A DNA stretch of 64,000 nucleotides from Buddleja alternifolia. Taxonomy: Eukaryota > Streptophyta > Magnoliopsida > Lamiales > Scrophulariaceae. Location: NCBI GenBank assembly GCA_019426215.1, contig CM033396.1:24443101-24507100 (forward strand). Reading direction: 5' to 3'. Positions 34,446 through 47,748 of this stretch are shown here, one piece after another. How positions within the stretch are numbered: the first letter of the stretch is position 1; the number at the start of each line of letters is the position of its first letter. Under the pieces are notes generated by a model. The model was not told the DNA's origin. It made no database searches and was given only the letters and a program-made list of their open reading frames with translations. Made by a program: the position numbers and the translations under genes.

Positions 34446-35911
34446 TGTTGGGAAAGTGCCCTCCATGCAACGAGGAGATTAGAATATAAGGCACTAGTTT
34501 ATATTGCACAACCCTTAACTAATAGAAAGACATTTAGTATATTGTTCGTATAAGTCTTAATGGCATCTATAAGACTTGGATGAGTAATAAGTCCATGTGA
34601 ATCAAGGCGTACCTTCCACTCCTTATAGTAGTTAAGGAGATAGGCACTAGAAAGTTTGGTACTTGATCACTTAAATGGTTTGCAAGTCGGAGAGTTTCAA
34701 TTGGGAATTGAGATCCGTTTGGACTTGTATAACACATGCTCTGACGTCAAGTCTGTCGTTAAAGCAGTTAGATCCAATTCACCCCTTGGTGGGGTCAACC
34801 TCAAAGTGCTGCTTGATGGGCAAGTAGCAGTCTTAATTGATTAGCAAGAAGGAATTCACTGTCTCAAAAGTAAACGAGAAGTATCCTATGCTACCATAGG
34901 TAAATGAGATTAAAGTCTCTGGCCAGAGCTCATGAACTAACTCGTGTTTGACACAGAGGGTAGTTCTGTAATCTCATGTTATTATGATTCTTAGCATAAC
35001 ATCGAGTCCTGTGAGTTTGACACTCCATGACTCTTACTCGATCGGGATACGTCAATGAAGGCTTATACTCATACAATACTCATAATGTAGAGGTTCATAA
35101 TGGCATAGTCATTTTGTACTCGGTTGGGCTACAATGTGGGACCCCGGTGCTAGTTAGATGTCACCCACATCCTTGGTATCCTCCCGTTGCCAATTAAGAC
35201 GAACCTAGAGAGTCGCACTATAAAAGAATAGACCAGAAATTGAGTTTTGTATTTGGAGGGTATTTTACTAATTTGTCATATGGAAGGACGAATTAATTAA
35301 TTGGACGAACTAATTTAATTATTTGTTTAATTGGATTAAACAATGGTAAATTAAATTATTTAATTTGAATAGTTAATTAACTAGGTTAATTAAATATTTA
35401 AATTGGAAAATAAATTTAATATATATTTATTTAATTAGATTAAATAAAATATAATTAAATTAAGTGGACTAAATTGACTGGGTCAATTTAACCCATATGG
35501 GGCGTCCAACGGGTCTTTCTGGGCGTGTATCTGGGCTTGCCTTTATGGGCGTGTATCTAAAGATACAATTAATTCATTAGCACTAAAGATACAATTAATT
35601 CATTAGGTCAAATTGACAATACTAAAATCCTCCACCAAAAATACAAGACAGAAAAGATTCATATTATCTCTGCCTAGCCGCCTCGGGAGATGATGATGAA
35701 GATTTCCAAAACTCCGTTCCTACGAGATGATTTAGAGATGGGATGTTTGGACCATTAAAGATTCGCGAGGATTAATAGAATTTGAAAAAAGTAAGTTTTT
35801 AGTGTTCCTCGTTTTATGTTAAAATCAACAAAAATTCACAAATTGATCTTGGCTATTGGGAATCCGGATATGTTTTAAATTCCGCTGCGCATGATACCAG
35901 GATTCTCAAAA
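34446..35911 (+). mobile_element. 3' LTR of D3-D4
   Basis: Starts TGTTGGGAAAGTGCC and ends GATTCTCAAAA, aligned with GATTCCCAACA of LTR D1. It is followed directly by mid-LTR sequence of family H at 35912. Confidence 0.75.
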
Positions 35912-36197
35912 GCTATATGAAGATGATAGGATGAAATGGTTTTACTGCAAAAGGGTATTTCGGTAATTTTACATGGATGTGAAACTACTAATCGTTTGGG
36001 ATGTGTTGATTTAATAAATATATATTTAATGGTATGAGTTAAATATATTTATTTAATCAATATTAATAGTTAAATTAATTTGGAATTAATATATACTATT
36101 TATTAAAAGAATAAGTATTTAATTAATTGTCTAATTGGATTAGACTTAAATTAATTAATTAAATTATTCAACATTGGGCTATACATTGGATGAGTCT
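35912..36197 (+). mobile_element. 5' LTR remnant of H, first part
   Basis: GCTATATGAAGATGATAGG onward matches 55124-55400 of the 3' LTR. It is interrupted by the LINE after ATTGGATGAGTCT (36185-36197) and resumes at 42417. Confidence 0.85.
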
Positions 36198-36651
36198 GGA
36201 GGCAACATTGGTTCTTTCTCTCTATGGGAGTAACGGCGGTAAACTAGGGTTTTACTTGATCTTGGATTTCTTTGAGTTGTGGGGGTTCTTTGAGAGAGAA
36301 AACACGAGTGTTAGAGCCTCTTGATTTTGGATTTGTTCCTCTCATTTCTGGGTCTTGCTCTATGGAGTTCCTTTTGCACTGGTTCCACGACCCACGTCAA
36401 ATTTCATCTCAAAAAGGGGTGTTTTCTTGATTCCCTTGTCCAACCTCTCTTTCCTCTTCTCTTCTTTTATTTTCTTGCTGCCTTACCTCTTTCCAGTCCA
36501 CATCCCCTGTTCATTCCCCCTTTTAATTTTCGTGTGTGATTTGGGTGTTTGCATTTGTGCTGCATGTTATTCCAGGTACTTGGTGGTACTTGCTTCCTAG
36601 TGACTTGCGGATTCACATCTGAAACCTCTCCTCAATCAATTCAGTGGAGGC

Positions 36652-38278
36652 CATGGAAGAAGAAATTCGTAAAATGGAAAAGGGTTTGTTTCTTACAGAA
36701 AGGGAGGCAACGAAAGTGATGATTCCCACAGAGATTTGGCAAAAGGGCCCAAAAGCTTCGGCTTTGGTTCTAGTGGGTCTCTTACTTGGAGACGGAAGAC
36801 TTAATTTTGGAGCTTTTTAGGAAACGCTTATTCATTCCTTTAAACCAGTCCGAGGTATGGAGATACAAAGAATTGGTAATTCTCGCTTCCTCTTTATTTT
36901 CAACCACATTCTGGATATGAAGAGAGTTATGGAGGAAAGCCCATGGAACTTTGATAATGAGCTGCTGGTTTTGAAAGTGTTACCGGAGAATGAGGATCTA
37001 GTAACCACTAATCTGGATTGGGTGGAAATGCACGTTCGGGTACAGGGGCTGCCGATTGGGAGGATGACTGAGGACTTTGGAGCTCTGATTGGTAATAGTA
37101 TTGGGATCTTCGTTAGGATGGATGAAATCAAAAATGGAACTTTGTGGGAGCCGACTATTCGTATTCGGGTTAAGCTGAACATTACAAAACTTATTCTGAG
37201 ATGTCTTACTCTTAGTAGTGCTTCGAGGAGTGATATCAACCTGTCTTTTACATACGAAAAGCTCTCTTCATTCTGTTTTCTATGTGGTATCATGGGCCAC
37301 GTAAACAAATGTTGTCGTTTACGATACTCTGAATCTTTTGTGGATGCGGGATTGAACTTCCCATATGGGCCTAAACCACGTGCTCCAGCCCATAAATCTC
37401 TATCAGCATTCCACAGTCAATCTCCAACAAATAGTGGGAATGGTAGTCAAAAGGAGAATAGCCAATCCAGAGGGTCCGAAATCTGGGGAAGCACTCGGTT
37501 GAGACAACACTCACAAGACCTAAGATCACCTGAACAAGGCACTCACGTCCGCCTTCATGACCAACTCCTTTCACCCCTCCATACCGGCCACCCCCTCTCC
37601 GAATATGCTCTACCCCGCCCCGAACTTCCCCTAAATCTCTAACCTCTGGAAGGTGAATCCGAAAGTGAATCTGATTTTATCCACTCTCATACACCACTTG
37701 TGACTGAAATGGAAAATATGGGCACAATTGTCCCAAATTCACTACCTCACACTGATATCACTACAACTCACCCTCAAGCCAACAACCATCCCTTACCTGA
37801 TACCTTAACCAACCCCTCCCCAGAGCTAAATGTATTACCCTTAGCCACAACCTCACAGATCCAGCCCCACACGGTTTCAACCCTTCAACCGGATCAATCC
37901 CCTTTACTAATCTCCTCATCAGCTGTCGATATTAGTCACAACCTGCCTCATTTTCCTTCCACATCTAATATTATTAACCTACCCCAGAATAACCTTATTC
38001 CACCTGGCTCCCCTTTACTCATAAACCCTATTCTTATCAATATCCCCCTTCATATATCCACTACTCCTACTCGACCCAACAACTCACTGCCCGCCCTAAG
38101 GAAAATCATTAAGGGTAAGCGTAAACTTTCTCTTGTGAAATTGAAAAGAAAATTGTTGAATCTCACGGAAGTCCCAGTTGACGAGTATAAGGTTATCTCA
38201 AAGAAATCAAATAGGAAAGATGATATGGTGGAAGATGATTTGGCGGTGGCTGCGGGACAGCCCTGTAGGGACCAATGA
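36652..38278 (+). pseudogene. LINE ORF1 (DUF4283, CCHC knuckle), frameshifted
   Basis: ORF1 encodes the RNA-binding protein of plant L1 elements. The likely start is ATG 36652 (MEEEIRKMEKGLFLTERE). The frame changes near 36820, and the DUF4283 core continues at 36857-37250 (EESPWNFDNELLVL, WVEMHVRVQGLP, RIRVKLNI). A CCHC knuckle, C-F-L-C-G-I-M-G-H-V-N-K-C, follows at about 37275-37313. One in-frame stop (37640) separates it from a Pro/Ser/Thr-rich tail that ends at 38278. The tail's TGA overlaps the ORF2 ATG as ATGA (38275-38278), typical of translation reinitiation. Confidence 0.8.
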
Positions 38279-41200
38279 GTATCCTTGCATGGAATTTCCA
38301 CGGACTGGGGGGTTCCGGGGCAGCCCAACATCTGGTGGAACTTATTCGGTTTCACAATCCTTCATTGGTTTTCTTACCGGAAACCAATTGTAAGAAAAAA
38401 TACTTTGAACGGTTGAAGAATAGGTTGAATATGAATGGTATAAATGTGGATTCCATTGGTATTGGGGGAGGTCTTGGTTTACTCTGGGATAAGAATTGTG
38501 ATGTGATTTTACAATCGTTTTCCTCTTCCCACATTGATGTTAGAGTTTATCCTAGTAATAAGTTGAATTTTTGGAGATTTACAGGCTTTTATAGCAGTCC
38601 GGTTATGACTGATAAAAAAGATTCTTGGAATTTGTTGAACAGATTGAGTAAATATGGGAATTCAAGGTGGTTAATTACTGGGGACTTCGATGAGATCCTG
38701 TCTTCTAATGAAAAAGAGGGTCGTCGGCCTAGACCATTATGGCAAATGAGAAACTTTCGGGAAGCCTTGGTCAATGCAGACTTACACGATCTGGGATTCC
38801 ACGGGGACATTTTTACTTGGAGTGATTTTTGGAAATAACCAAATACAGTCAGACTCCGAATTGATCGAGCGTGCGGCCTGGCTTAATTCCTTCCCCAATA
38901 CTAAAGTGTCGCACTTACAATGTAACTTGTCGGATCACTTTGTGCTTCATATCCAGATTGCACCCTCTGAATTACCACCTCAACCAAGGTAGAAAAAACT
39001 TTTCAGATTTGAGGCGGCCTGGTTAAGGTCTTCGGAATGTGAACAAGTGATCAGGGATTCGTGGACTGCTAACCCCTTTTTGGATGAGACCAATCTTGCT
39101 TGGGAAAATATTAAAAAGTGTCATCTCGGGCTTCTTCGGTGGAACAAAATGGGAGTGGGAAGTGTGAAAAAAAAAATCACTGAGTTAGAAAATCAATTGA
39201 CTTTGCTTAGAAAGGGCATCATTACGGAAGAGACCCGTAATTCTGAGGCCTGTATTCGAACTGAACTTGAGGATCTTAAGGCTTGCGAAGAGACTTAATG
39301 GATACAACGGAGTAGAGCTTTGTGGATGCAGGATGGCGAAAGAAATACCAATTTTTTCCATCACAGTGCTACTGAGAGAAAGCTTAGAAATTCTATTCTT
39401 AAGCTTAAGGATGAAGTGGGAAATTGGCAGAAAGATGAGAAGGAAATCCAGAATATTATCCTCAGATATTTCTAACGAATCTTCACTTCTGTTAACCCTT
39501 CTGATGCTGAGCTTGATGAGGTTCTGCAGGATGTGAATCCCAAAGTCACCGAGGAAATGAACACAACCCTGTGCCTGGAATTTACCGCCGAGGAGGTATC
39601 CTTTTCTCTTTCACAAATGCATCCCCTTAAGTCCCCAGGTCCCGATGGCATGTCCCCGGTTTTTTATCAAAAGTTTTGGCATATTGTAGGTCGGGATATC
39701 TCTAAGTGTGTTCTTCAAGTTCTCAACCATAAAACTTGTTTTCCCAAAATGAATTTTACCCACATTGTCCTCATTCCTAAAATTGATAATCCCAAAATGG
39801 TTGCCCATTTCCATCCCATCAGCCTATGCAATGTTGTGTTTAAATTGGCCTCAAATTCTATTGCTAATAGGATTAAACCTTTCTTGAACTCTATCATCTC
39901 GGAGTCAAAGTTGGCTTTTGTCCCGGGTCATCTTATTTTTGACAACATTTTGGTTTCCTACAAGATTAACCACTTTCTGAAACATAAGTCGTGGGTCTTG
40001 ATAACCACGTTGCGATTAAACTTGATATGAGCAAGGCCTATGATCGGGTCGAATGGATCTTTATTGAGAAGGTATTGGTAAGGTTGGGTTTTAATAGGTC
40101 TTTCATTGATCTTATCTTGATGTGCATTTCTTCTGTGTCTTATTCTGTGATGCTTTCAGGATCTCAGTTTGGTTATATACTGCCTCAAAGGGGAATCCGT
40201 CAAGGCGACCCCTTATCACTATATTTGTTCCTTTTTGTAGCAGAGGTTTTGAGTTGCATGATTCAGGCGGAGGAAAGACGGGGAGTGATCAGAGGGGAGG
40301 CGATTTCTAGACATGCACCAAGAATTTCCCATCTCTTCTTTGCTAATGATACTGTCATTTATATGCAGGCATCAGAAGAAGCATTCCATAGCATCCATAG
40401 TATTCTTTGAAAGTATGAGGCAACTTCTGGGCAACAGATTAACTTCGATAAATACTCGATGGTCTTTAGCAAGAACACCCCTTTGGAAGTTAGAGATTCA
40501 TTAGCAGAGATGGTAGGAATATAAGTGGTCGACAGACATGATAAATACCTTGGATTACCATCAGTTGTGGGAAAGTCGAGACGGGAATTTTTTGCATCGA
40601 TTAAGGATAGGGTGATTTCTAAATTTCAGTCGTGGAATGCGAAGTTCTTATCTCAGGTGGGTAAAGAGGTGCTTCTTAAAGCAGTTATCCACGAGATTCC
40701 TACTTATGCAATGTCTTGTTTTAGGCTCCCAGATACTTTACTTCAGGAGATTGAGTCAAGTATGTCTAACTTCTGGTGGCACAATAAGGATACAAGGAAG
40801 ACTCACTGGAGTGCTTGGGATAGGTTGTGTCTTGAAAAGTGCGAGGGATGAGTGGGCTTTCGTGCTCTCAAAGACTTCAACCAAGCCATGCTTGTGAAAC
40901 AAGGTTGGAGGATTCTCCAAAACCCCGAGTGTTTGATGGCTAGGGTGTTTCGTGCGAAAATTTCTATGGTACATCTTTTTTTGAAGCCAATCTGGGAGCT
41001 TCCCCATCATTTACCTGGAGGAGTATCATGTCGGCTCAGGGGCTGCTGTTTGAGGGGGTTTGATGGAGGGTTGGGAATGGTGCAAAACTGCGTATTTGGA
41101 CTTCGAGATGGTTACCTCGCCCAGATCATTTCTGCATTCACACTCTACCTAACACCTTGCCCATTGATGCGCGTGTTAACCAATTGATTGATCCTCATTC

Positions 41201-42363
41201 GGTTTGGTGGGACAATAACCTGTTAGATGAGATTTTTTACCCAGACGATGCTCAAGTTATTCGAAAAATCCCGTTGGGTTCAACTAATTCAGAAGACTGT
41301 GTTGTTTGGCATTATACAAAAACTGGCCACTTTGCTGTTCGGAGTACTTACCGATTGATTCGAGACCTTAGAAAGAAACGAGCTCCTTTTTTTTCTACCT
41401 TTCCGTTCACTGCTGCTTCTCCTAAGGCCTGGGACTTTATTTGCAGTACGAGCATTCCACCTACAGTGAGATTTTTTGGTTGGAAAGCTTGTCTCAATGC
41501 TTTGCTAATGGGGATGAATTTACGTAAAAGACGGGTTGAGGTCCCGGGCTCCTGTCCTCTCTATAAGTTTGATTGTGAAAATATTGGTCATATTTTATTT
41601 AGTTGTCCTTTTTCCCGTCTTGTTTCGGCTTTGTCGGGGTTACCTTGGTCTCATATTTCGTGTTGGAAGGATGATGTTCAGTCTTGGTTTCGAGAGTTGC
41701 ACATGGCATTGGAACCTACTTAATATCATCTCTTATTGGTTATTTGTTGGTTTTTATGGTATAATCGCAACACTTTGGCCTCAGATTTCTCTTTGGGTGG
41801 CAGCTCATTCCTTTTTATGTTCTTTTCAGGATGCTATTATCTCGAGTCCCTCTGAAGTTTGTGTGGTTAGTGCTGATTGTTGGGTGGCCCCTGGTGAAGG
41901 GTTTGTTAAAGTTAATTTCGATGGGGCCTTTGCAATTGCTGCTGGTTGTATGGGGGTTGGGGCTATTGGTAGAGATTCTCTGGGTAATTGCTTGGCGTGG
42001 AGTTGTCGTCATGTGGGATTCATTACCTCCCCGGATCATGCTGAAGCCTTGGCAGCGGTTGAAGAGGTTCAATTGGCGAGGCGCAAGGGCTGGTCTAAGG
42101 TGATTCTCGAGGGTGATTGTCTTAATATTATCAACAAGTTTCGTTCTGTGGAGAGGGACTTTTCTCCGCAGGGAGCTGTTTGTCATGATGTTTCCTTTTC
42201 TTCTTCGTTCTTTTCATCACTTTCTTTTTCTTTTGTTAGGCGTAGTGGCAATCGGGTTGCCCATTATCTTGCTCGCGCAACCTTGGCGAATCAGGAGCCT
42301 GTTCTTGATTTTCCAACAGCTGCTTTTGATTTGTTGTATTCGGACTCTTCCGCTCGTTCTTAA
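38275..42363 (+). pseudogene. LINE ORF2: endonuclease, reverse transcriptase, zf-RVT, RNase H; multiple frameshifts
   Basis: The AP-type endonuclease begins SILAWNFHGLGG (38278) and has PETN, RWLITGDFDEIL and LSDHFVLHI (near 38930). RT follows with HPLKSPGPDGMSPVFYQKFW (39622), IVLIPKIDNP, LDMSKAYDRVEW (40022), GIRQGDPLS (40193) and LFFANDTVIYM (40330). The last corresponds to the FADD catalytic box, with Asn in place of the first Asp. A zf-RVT domain lies at about 41300-41620 (FFGWKACLNALLMGMNL, HILFSCPFSRL). A C-terminal RNase H lies at 41890-42300, with VNFDGAF, HAEALAAVEE, LEGDCLNIINKF and GNRVAHYLA, so the D-E-D residues are present. At least five frame changes or stops (for example near 38838, 39298, 39536, 40030 and 40410) break it. 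Confidence 0.85.
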
Positions 42364-42416
42364 TATATAGTTATCGGTTATTTGCAAAAAAAACATTAAA
42401 AAAATTGGATGAGTCT

Positions 42417-42839
42417 AATAAGCCTATCGCAGTAGGCTTGGACGCGGGGCCCAACTTGGAGAATAAACTGCTTGGTTTTGTTTAAATAACCTGGTCATTA
42501 TTGATTGAATTAGTTTTTATCCTACAACTTGGAGTTAGGTTTTCTTTTAGAAAAGCAGTAAAAATAAAATTTCCTCTCCCTCTCATGAGCCTTAGTCGTC
42601 CGCCCCGTTGCTAGGAGAGGAGGATGAAACTTTTAAAGATCATCATTTTTGCATGACAATCTAGAGGTAGGAACTCACAGGTTTCTACTCTCATGAACAT
42701 GATTCCGAACACGCTACAACAGATAAATTGTTCTATCTCGTTCTTCGATTAAATTCAACGAAAATCCTAAATTGATCCAAGGTTTGGGAATCGAATAAAT
42801 TTTTTATCCATTTCGTATTTTGAATAACGATTCCCAACA
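42417..42839 (+). mobile_element. 5' LTR remnant of H, second part
   Basis: Continues collinearly with 55404-55846 of the 3' LTR and ends CGATTCCCAACA before the primer site. Confidence 0.85.
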
Positions 42840-42840
42840 G

Positions 42841-42853
42841 TGGTATCAGAGCC
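42841..42853 (+). other. tRNA-iMet primer-binding site of H
   Basis: TGGTATCAGAGCC one base after the LTR end. Confidence 0.9.
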
Positions 42854-45800
42854 AAATTTATGGCGTCGTTGATTTTTTGTATGCGCATTCATATGTTTAT
42901 TTGATATTCATGTTTGATGTGTAATTGTATGCTTCGGAATCATGTAATATGGATCGAAAAATTTAAATTATTTTTGGGAGAATTTGTTAAATCTGAAATT
43001 AATTTTTGATTGGATCAAAATTCTGGAAAAATGAGAGTGAGACGAACCCAACCCGAAGGTCACCGGAGCGCCACTGTGTGGTACGGCAACGACACTGCTG
43101 TACAGTGATATACCATCGCACAGCAGCCATTGATAGCCATTGTGCGAAGCTTTTCACCAAGCTTAAAGCGCTGGGACACCGACAAGCGGCGCTGTTCACC
43201 TTTGAGGAGGACAACACTTAGTTTAACATCGGAATCTGCAAAGATGCAGATTTCGATCACACACAGGCGACATGGACGTCGTCGTGTGTTGTTCAGGCGA
43301 TGGAGATGGTCTCCGGATCGGGCTCTGGGTTCCGCGACCGCGAACTAGTGAAGCGGTGTTGACGGCGCTATTACCCTATTGAGCAACAAGGGAGGTAATG
43401 TGTTGGGTTGGGCCCAACACATCTTCAATTAATTTAACGGCCCAGCGCATTTATTGTTATTAATGTAATGTTGGGCTTGGGCCTAGGGAATTAATTAAAG
43501 GATCGCTGGGCTTGAACCCAACGATTAATTAATATTTATTGGGTTTGATCCAATACATGTGGTTGCCCCATTTGAATTAATTCATGGGCCTTTCCATTTC
43601 ATATTAAGTTGGATTTAATTTGTTTAATTAAATTTATTTTCTTAGGTTAAAGGGTATATGAATTAGATTTGTTCTAAAGTTGAATTAGATTTAAATACCC
43701 CTTAGTTAATTTAGAAATTTGATCTTTTCTAGTGATTAAATTTGATTTAGTTACACTTTCATTAAATTATATTTAGTCATATGAATAAAATAAGTTGGAC
43801 TTGATTTTATTCTTGATCAAATTAAATTTTAACTAGCCTATCAAAATAAATTAAAAATTAATAAAGTAAATTAAGATTTAATCTCCAAATTAAAGGGTAT
43901 ATAAATTAGATTTGTTTTAAAATTAAATTACATTTAAATACTCTTTAGTTAAATAAAAATTTGATCTTTTCTAGCAATTAAATTTTATTTACACTTTGAT
44001 TAAATGATATTTAGTCATATGAATAAAATAAGTTGGACTTGATTTTATTCTTGATCGAATTGAATTTAACTAGCCCGTCAAAATAAATCGGATTTGATTT
44101 TGATTATGTAAATTGAAATTACACTTGAATAATTGGATTTGATTTGGATTATGTAAATTGGATTTACTATTAAATTGGATTTAATGGTTCTTGGAATTCG
44201 ATTAAGCTTAATTTCTTGTGTTTCGGATTTGTTCACCTATAGAGACTTTATTGGATATAGTCTCACTTTAATTAATTTAGATTTAATTAAAGAAGTCAAA
44301 ATAGATTGGATTTATTTTGAACTTGATCAAGTTAGACTAAAAGATAAAGTTTGACTTTATTTTGCAAAGATTAAATAAGTTTTAATCTTTCATAGAAATA
44401 TTGCTAGACTTTTATATTTCGATAAAGATTAAATAAGTTTTAAATCTTTTAAGCTCTAGAAATCAAGTTGAAATTAATTTCACTATGAATTAAATTAGAT
44501 TATATTCTTATTATGGAATTTAATTTCTACAAGGATTAAAATTGATTTAATCCACTTGTGTAAATTAATTTGGATTTAATTTCCAGATGAAATTAAATTA
44601 AATTAGATTGGACTTGGATCAAATTGGACTTAATCTTTTAAGCCCATGAGAATTGTGTGAACTTAATTTGCTTTAATTAGTTTTGTTTTCTATGAGTTAG
44701 TTTTTCGATCCCACTTAAGTTGGATTTAATGTTGCTTGGATTAAATTGGATTTAATCTTTGAGCATGATATATTTGATATAGTCTACTTTAATTTGATTA
44801 AAGGAGTCGAATTTGATTAAAGGAGTCGAAATAAATTTGATTTATTCTCGCACATAATTAAATTGGATTTCATTATTTATTAAATAAGATTTAATATGAT
44901 CATCACATAGGTGTTTAATTGTTTTACATGCTCCCTTAATTATGTGATGGTGACACCTCATATGGACTTAGGGTTTTGGTTTTGGTTTCTATTATCTGGG
45001 TTGTATTGGGCCGGAGTTTGAGTCCCCTAGCTTGTATGTTTATTTTATTAGAAACTTGTATATGTTCGTTTCTTTGTAATAAAATTAGATAGGCCCAATT
45101 GGAGCATGGTGGTTCCACAGAAAGCTTGGGGCTCGAAGATAAGATTTTCTGTATAGGCGGAAGCTCTTGTAAGAGATAAAATCCCTCCCCGATTGGCTCA
45201 TTGGCTCGAGCTGATCTAGATAAAGTCCATATGAGTGTGTGTTGTTAGAATTGCTAGGCATTTTCTAATTATTATATTTCCTTAACTGCGCTGAAAGAAA
45301 TTAATGTACAAAGTGAGACCAAATAACAAAGTAACATAACTATGTTATAAATCTCCCCACTTAAAACACCGAGTATGTAAAGGATATTTGATATCCTAGC
45401 TCTCCATCAAGCTTTAGATAGAGATGGGTGCATATTATATATGGCTCCTTCCTGGTATTAGGGGATTATATATCAAGATGTGTGCTTGATCTTCTTTAGT
45501 GCATTTGATGGCTTCGGTCGAAGCCAATTTTGCCCCATATATTAAAAAAGGTTGTAAGGTGAGATTAAATTGTTAGACTGATTTGAGTTGATGGGAATTG
45601 ACTAAGATGGATCACCACCTATATATCGAAAAAGGTTGCGGTTAAGTGATTCATGAGCGAAAGAGATTGAATCATCAGTTTGACTGATTGGTGCAAGGCG
45701 CCACTTCAATGGCTAGATGGGCCATATATTGAAAAAGGTTGCAACTCATCTGGGTCATTGAGGACCTCAATCACTCACTAAGAAACCTATCCAACGAGGT

Positions 45801-46247
45801 TTTCGATTATTACAGTGTGAGTACAATAATTAAGAAAAGTAGTGGGAGACAAGTAATTATACAAGTCCTTAACTTACAATATAAAGCATCTAATTGTAAA
45901 TCTTGGCTTATTTTTTGCATTATATAACTCTCTTTAAAACGACCCTTAGTTCTTTTACTTGAGAATGTTCCAAGTGACCTAATTTAACAAATCATTAGAT
46001 GGTATGCTTGTTGCAAGCATTACTCATGTCCCAATATATGGGTCAGTGAGTGGGGGTTATGGTATGAGGCACGTTGGGAAATAGAACTTGGTTCTTGGAG
46101 AGCTAATGTTCTATGTCTGACTTCTTACAGCTAGTGCTAGAAAGAAGTGCAGAGCTGGTAGGATGAGAGGTAGTCGGAAATGAAACTAGTCATTTGAGAT
46201 TAACCTTTGTTTCTTTTGATAATTTTGGACACGTAATGGATGATTGG
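42854..46247. other. AT-rich 5' internal region of H
   Basis: No gag was recognised. Small overlapping ORFs on both strands at 42999-43348 lie in a locally GC-richer segment equivalent to 12240-12420 of D1 and show no family signature. A TTAAAT-rich region (43600-44900) and a segment with GTGGGAGACAAG motifs (to about 45860) correspond to those in D1. Confidence 0.6.
43647..44092. repeat. 243-bp tandem duplication in H
   Basis: TTAAAGGGTATAT at 43647 recurs at 43890. Both are followed by TTTGATCTTTTCTAG, TATTTAGTCATATGAA and TAAAATAAGTTGGACTTG. The copies differ at many positions. Confidence 0.75.
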
Positions 46248-47748
46248 TGTTAGGAATTTCATGTTAGATGTTTTGATGATGACAAGATAGGATTTTTTGT
46301 TAGACCCCAAAAGAATGTAAGTTTATATTTTCATAAGAACAATTGTATAAGCGTTTGAAAGGTTGTTATTTTATTAAGCTTGTAAATTTTTTATCTTTTT
46401 AGACTTTAGACTAAGTATTGGATACCAAGTCGCTAGTAGAATTCCAGGTGAGTCTATTAGAGATAAAGTTGAAGATCAGCGTCTGAAGTCAAGCGAAGAT
46501 GAAGATTTTGTCTTAAGCGACTGCCAATCGCTATGAACTATTTCAGGACTCATGAATCAAACATTCAAAGCAATCAAGCGATCAAGAAGATCAGAATTCA
46601 CCTGAAATAAATTTCGAAGTCACTAAGGACTTTAATGCAATGATTTAACGGGCATTTATTTCCAACGGAAAATAAATTCAAATGCATTGAATGCTTGATA
46701 AGAGCATTGAATGTGATAAGGACAGATTGTATACAAAGCAAGCTACCTACTGGCCTAGACTGTCAAAATTTCAGAGTTCAAACCTGCCACATCGAATCAG
46801 TGCAACAAGATTTCAAGAATGTCAGAGAAAAGTTAGGGCTCACTCGCGTGTAAGAGGCATGCACCTACATGTGTCCAACGGACAAATCCCAAGAAATTGC
46901 CTATAAATACCTTACCTCAGCAAACCTCAAAAAACACGTACATACACAAGAAAGTTAAAACTTTGCTGAAATATTTTCTCAAGAAAAGCTTAGAAACTCC
47001 ATAGCCAAAATTCTTTCAAGCTTTCTACATGCATTCCAGATAGTCATAGATATCTCAAATATCTTCAAAGAAGAACAATACATTATTATTGAGATATCCT
47101 AAGTTGTTTGAACTTCCTAAAATCAAACAAACCCATGATCAAAACCCTCAACCTCATCTATCTGTGTGAAGAAGTTGTTGACTCTACAAACATTATTTCT
47201 AAGTGAGAGAAGCTTGTTGGTGAAGATCTTTATTGGTGCTGAAGTCTGTGTGATCAAGGAGACCAAGATCATCATCCCCACCTCTATTTTGTAGATGCCT
47301 CTGTGTGATTCTTCGATAATCAATTTAGTGGAATTCCTCCAAGTGTTCAAGGAGAAGGACGTAGCTGGGATTACACCACCCAGTGAACCTTACAAATTCT
47401 TGTGTTATTTACTGTCACATTGTCTTACTTTATATTCTATCATTTATTTTGAAAAACACAAGTAAAACGGTTAAGCGACTATTTGATCAAAACGAACGCT
47501 AAAGCTTTAAAATCAGTTTCGTTGTGCTAACCCTGATTAAGCAATCTAAGCTTTACCTTACTTTTGTAAATTGTTAAAATCACTAAGTCTAAGTTGTCTT
47601 TACTGTAGTGCCTAACCTAGCGCTCAGCTCTCTAAGCGTTCAAATCTTAAAAAGTGATACGAAATTTTTGAAGTTGAAAAAGACTTCAGGGTCTATTCAA
47701 CCCTTCCCCCCTTCTAAACCCTTTCGTATGCGACTTGGGACCATCAAG
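46248..47748 (+). mobile_element. Solo LTR C, same family as LTR A
   Basis: 1,501 bp from TGTTAGGAATTTC to CCATCAAG, flanked by ATTGG (46243-46247 and 47749-47753). The paralogous copies at about 18480 and 31960 show the uninterrupted target (GATGATTG...), which confirms the boundary. Note the CAAG end. The ORFs inside (46691-46906; 47123-47350 minus) are not genes. Confidence 0.9.

Larger units (their letters stand above)
28893..35911 (+). mobile_element. Second decayed copia element of family D (D3-D4)
   Basis: The 5' LTR is incomplete (28893-about 29995). The internal region matches D1 from its AT-rich part through the pol remnants. The 3' LTR is 34446-35911. The junction near 29995 jumps from mid-LTR into the internal region, so the LTR end and primer site are deleted. 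No matching target duplication was found: the left flank is TTCTTA and the right flank is GCTAT. Confidence 0.75.
36198..42403 (+). mobile_element. Full-length L1-type LINE with RNase H
   Basis: 6,206 bp flanked by the 13-bp direct repeat ATTGGATGAGTCT (36185-36197 and 42404-42416). It ends in an A-rich tail. ORF1 (DUF4283 plus zinc knuckle) and ORF2 (endonuclease, RT, zf-RVT, RNase H) are in the usual order and strand. Both ORFs carry frameshifts or stops, so the copy is not autonomous now. It inserted into the 5' LTR of H. Confidence 0.9.

Noticed and set aside
36321..36600. Two short ORFs upstream of LINE ORF1
   Set aside because: They lie in the LINE 5' leader, are pyrimidine-rich by composition and precede the recognisable ORF1 start at 36652.
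42999..43348. Cluster of overlapping ORFs on both strands
   Set aside because: The segment corresponds to non-coding internal sequence of D1, and the frames are not conserved between the two.
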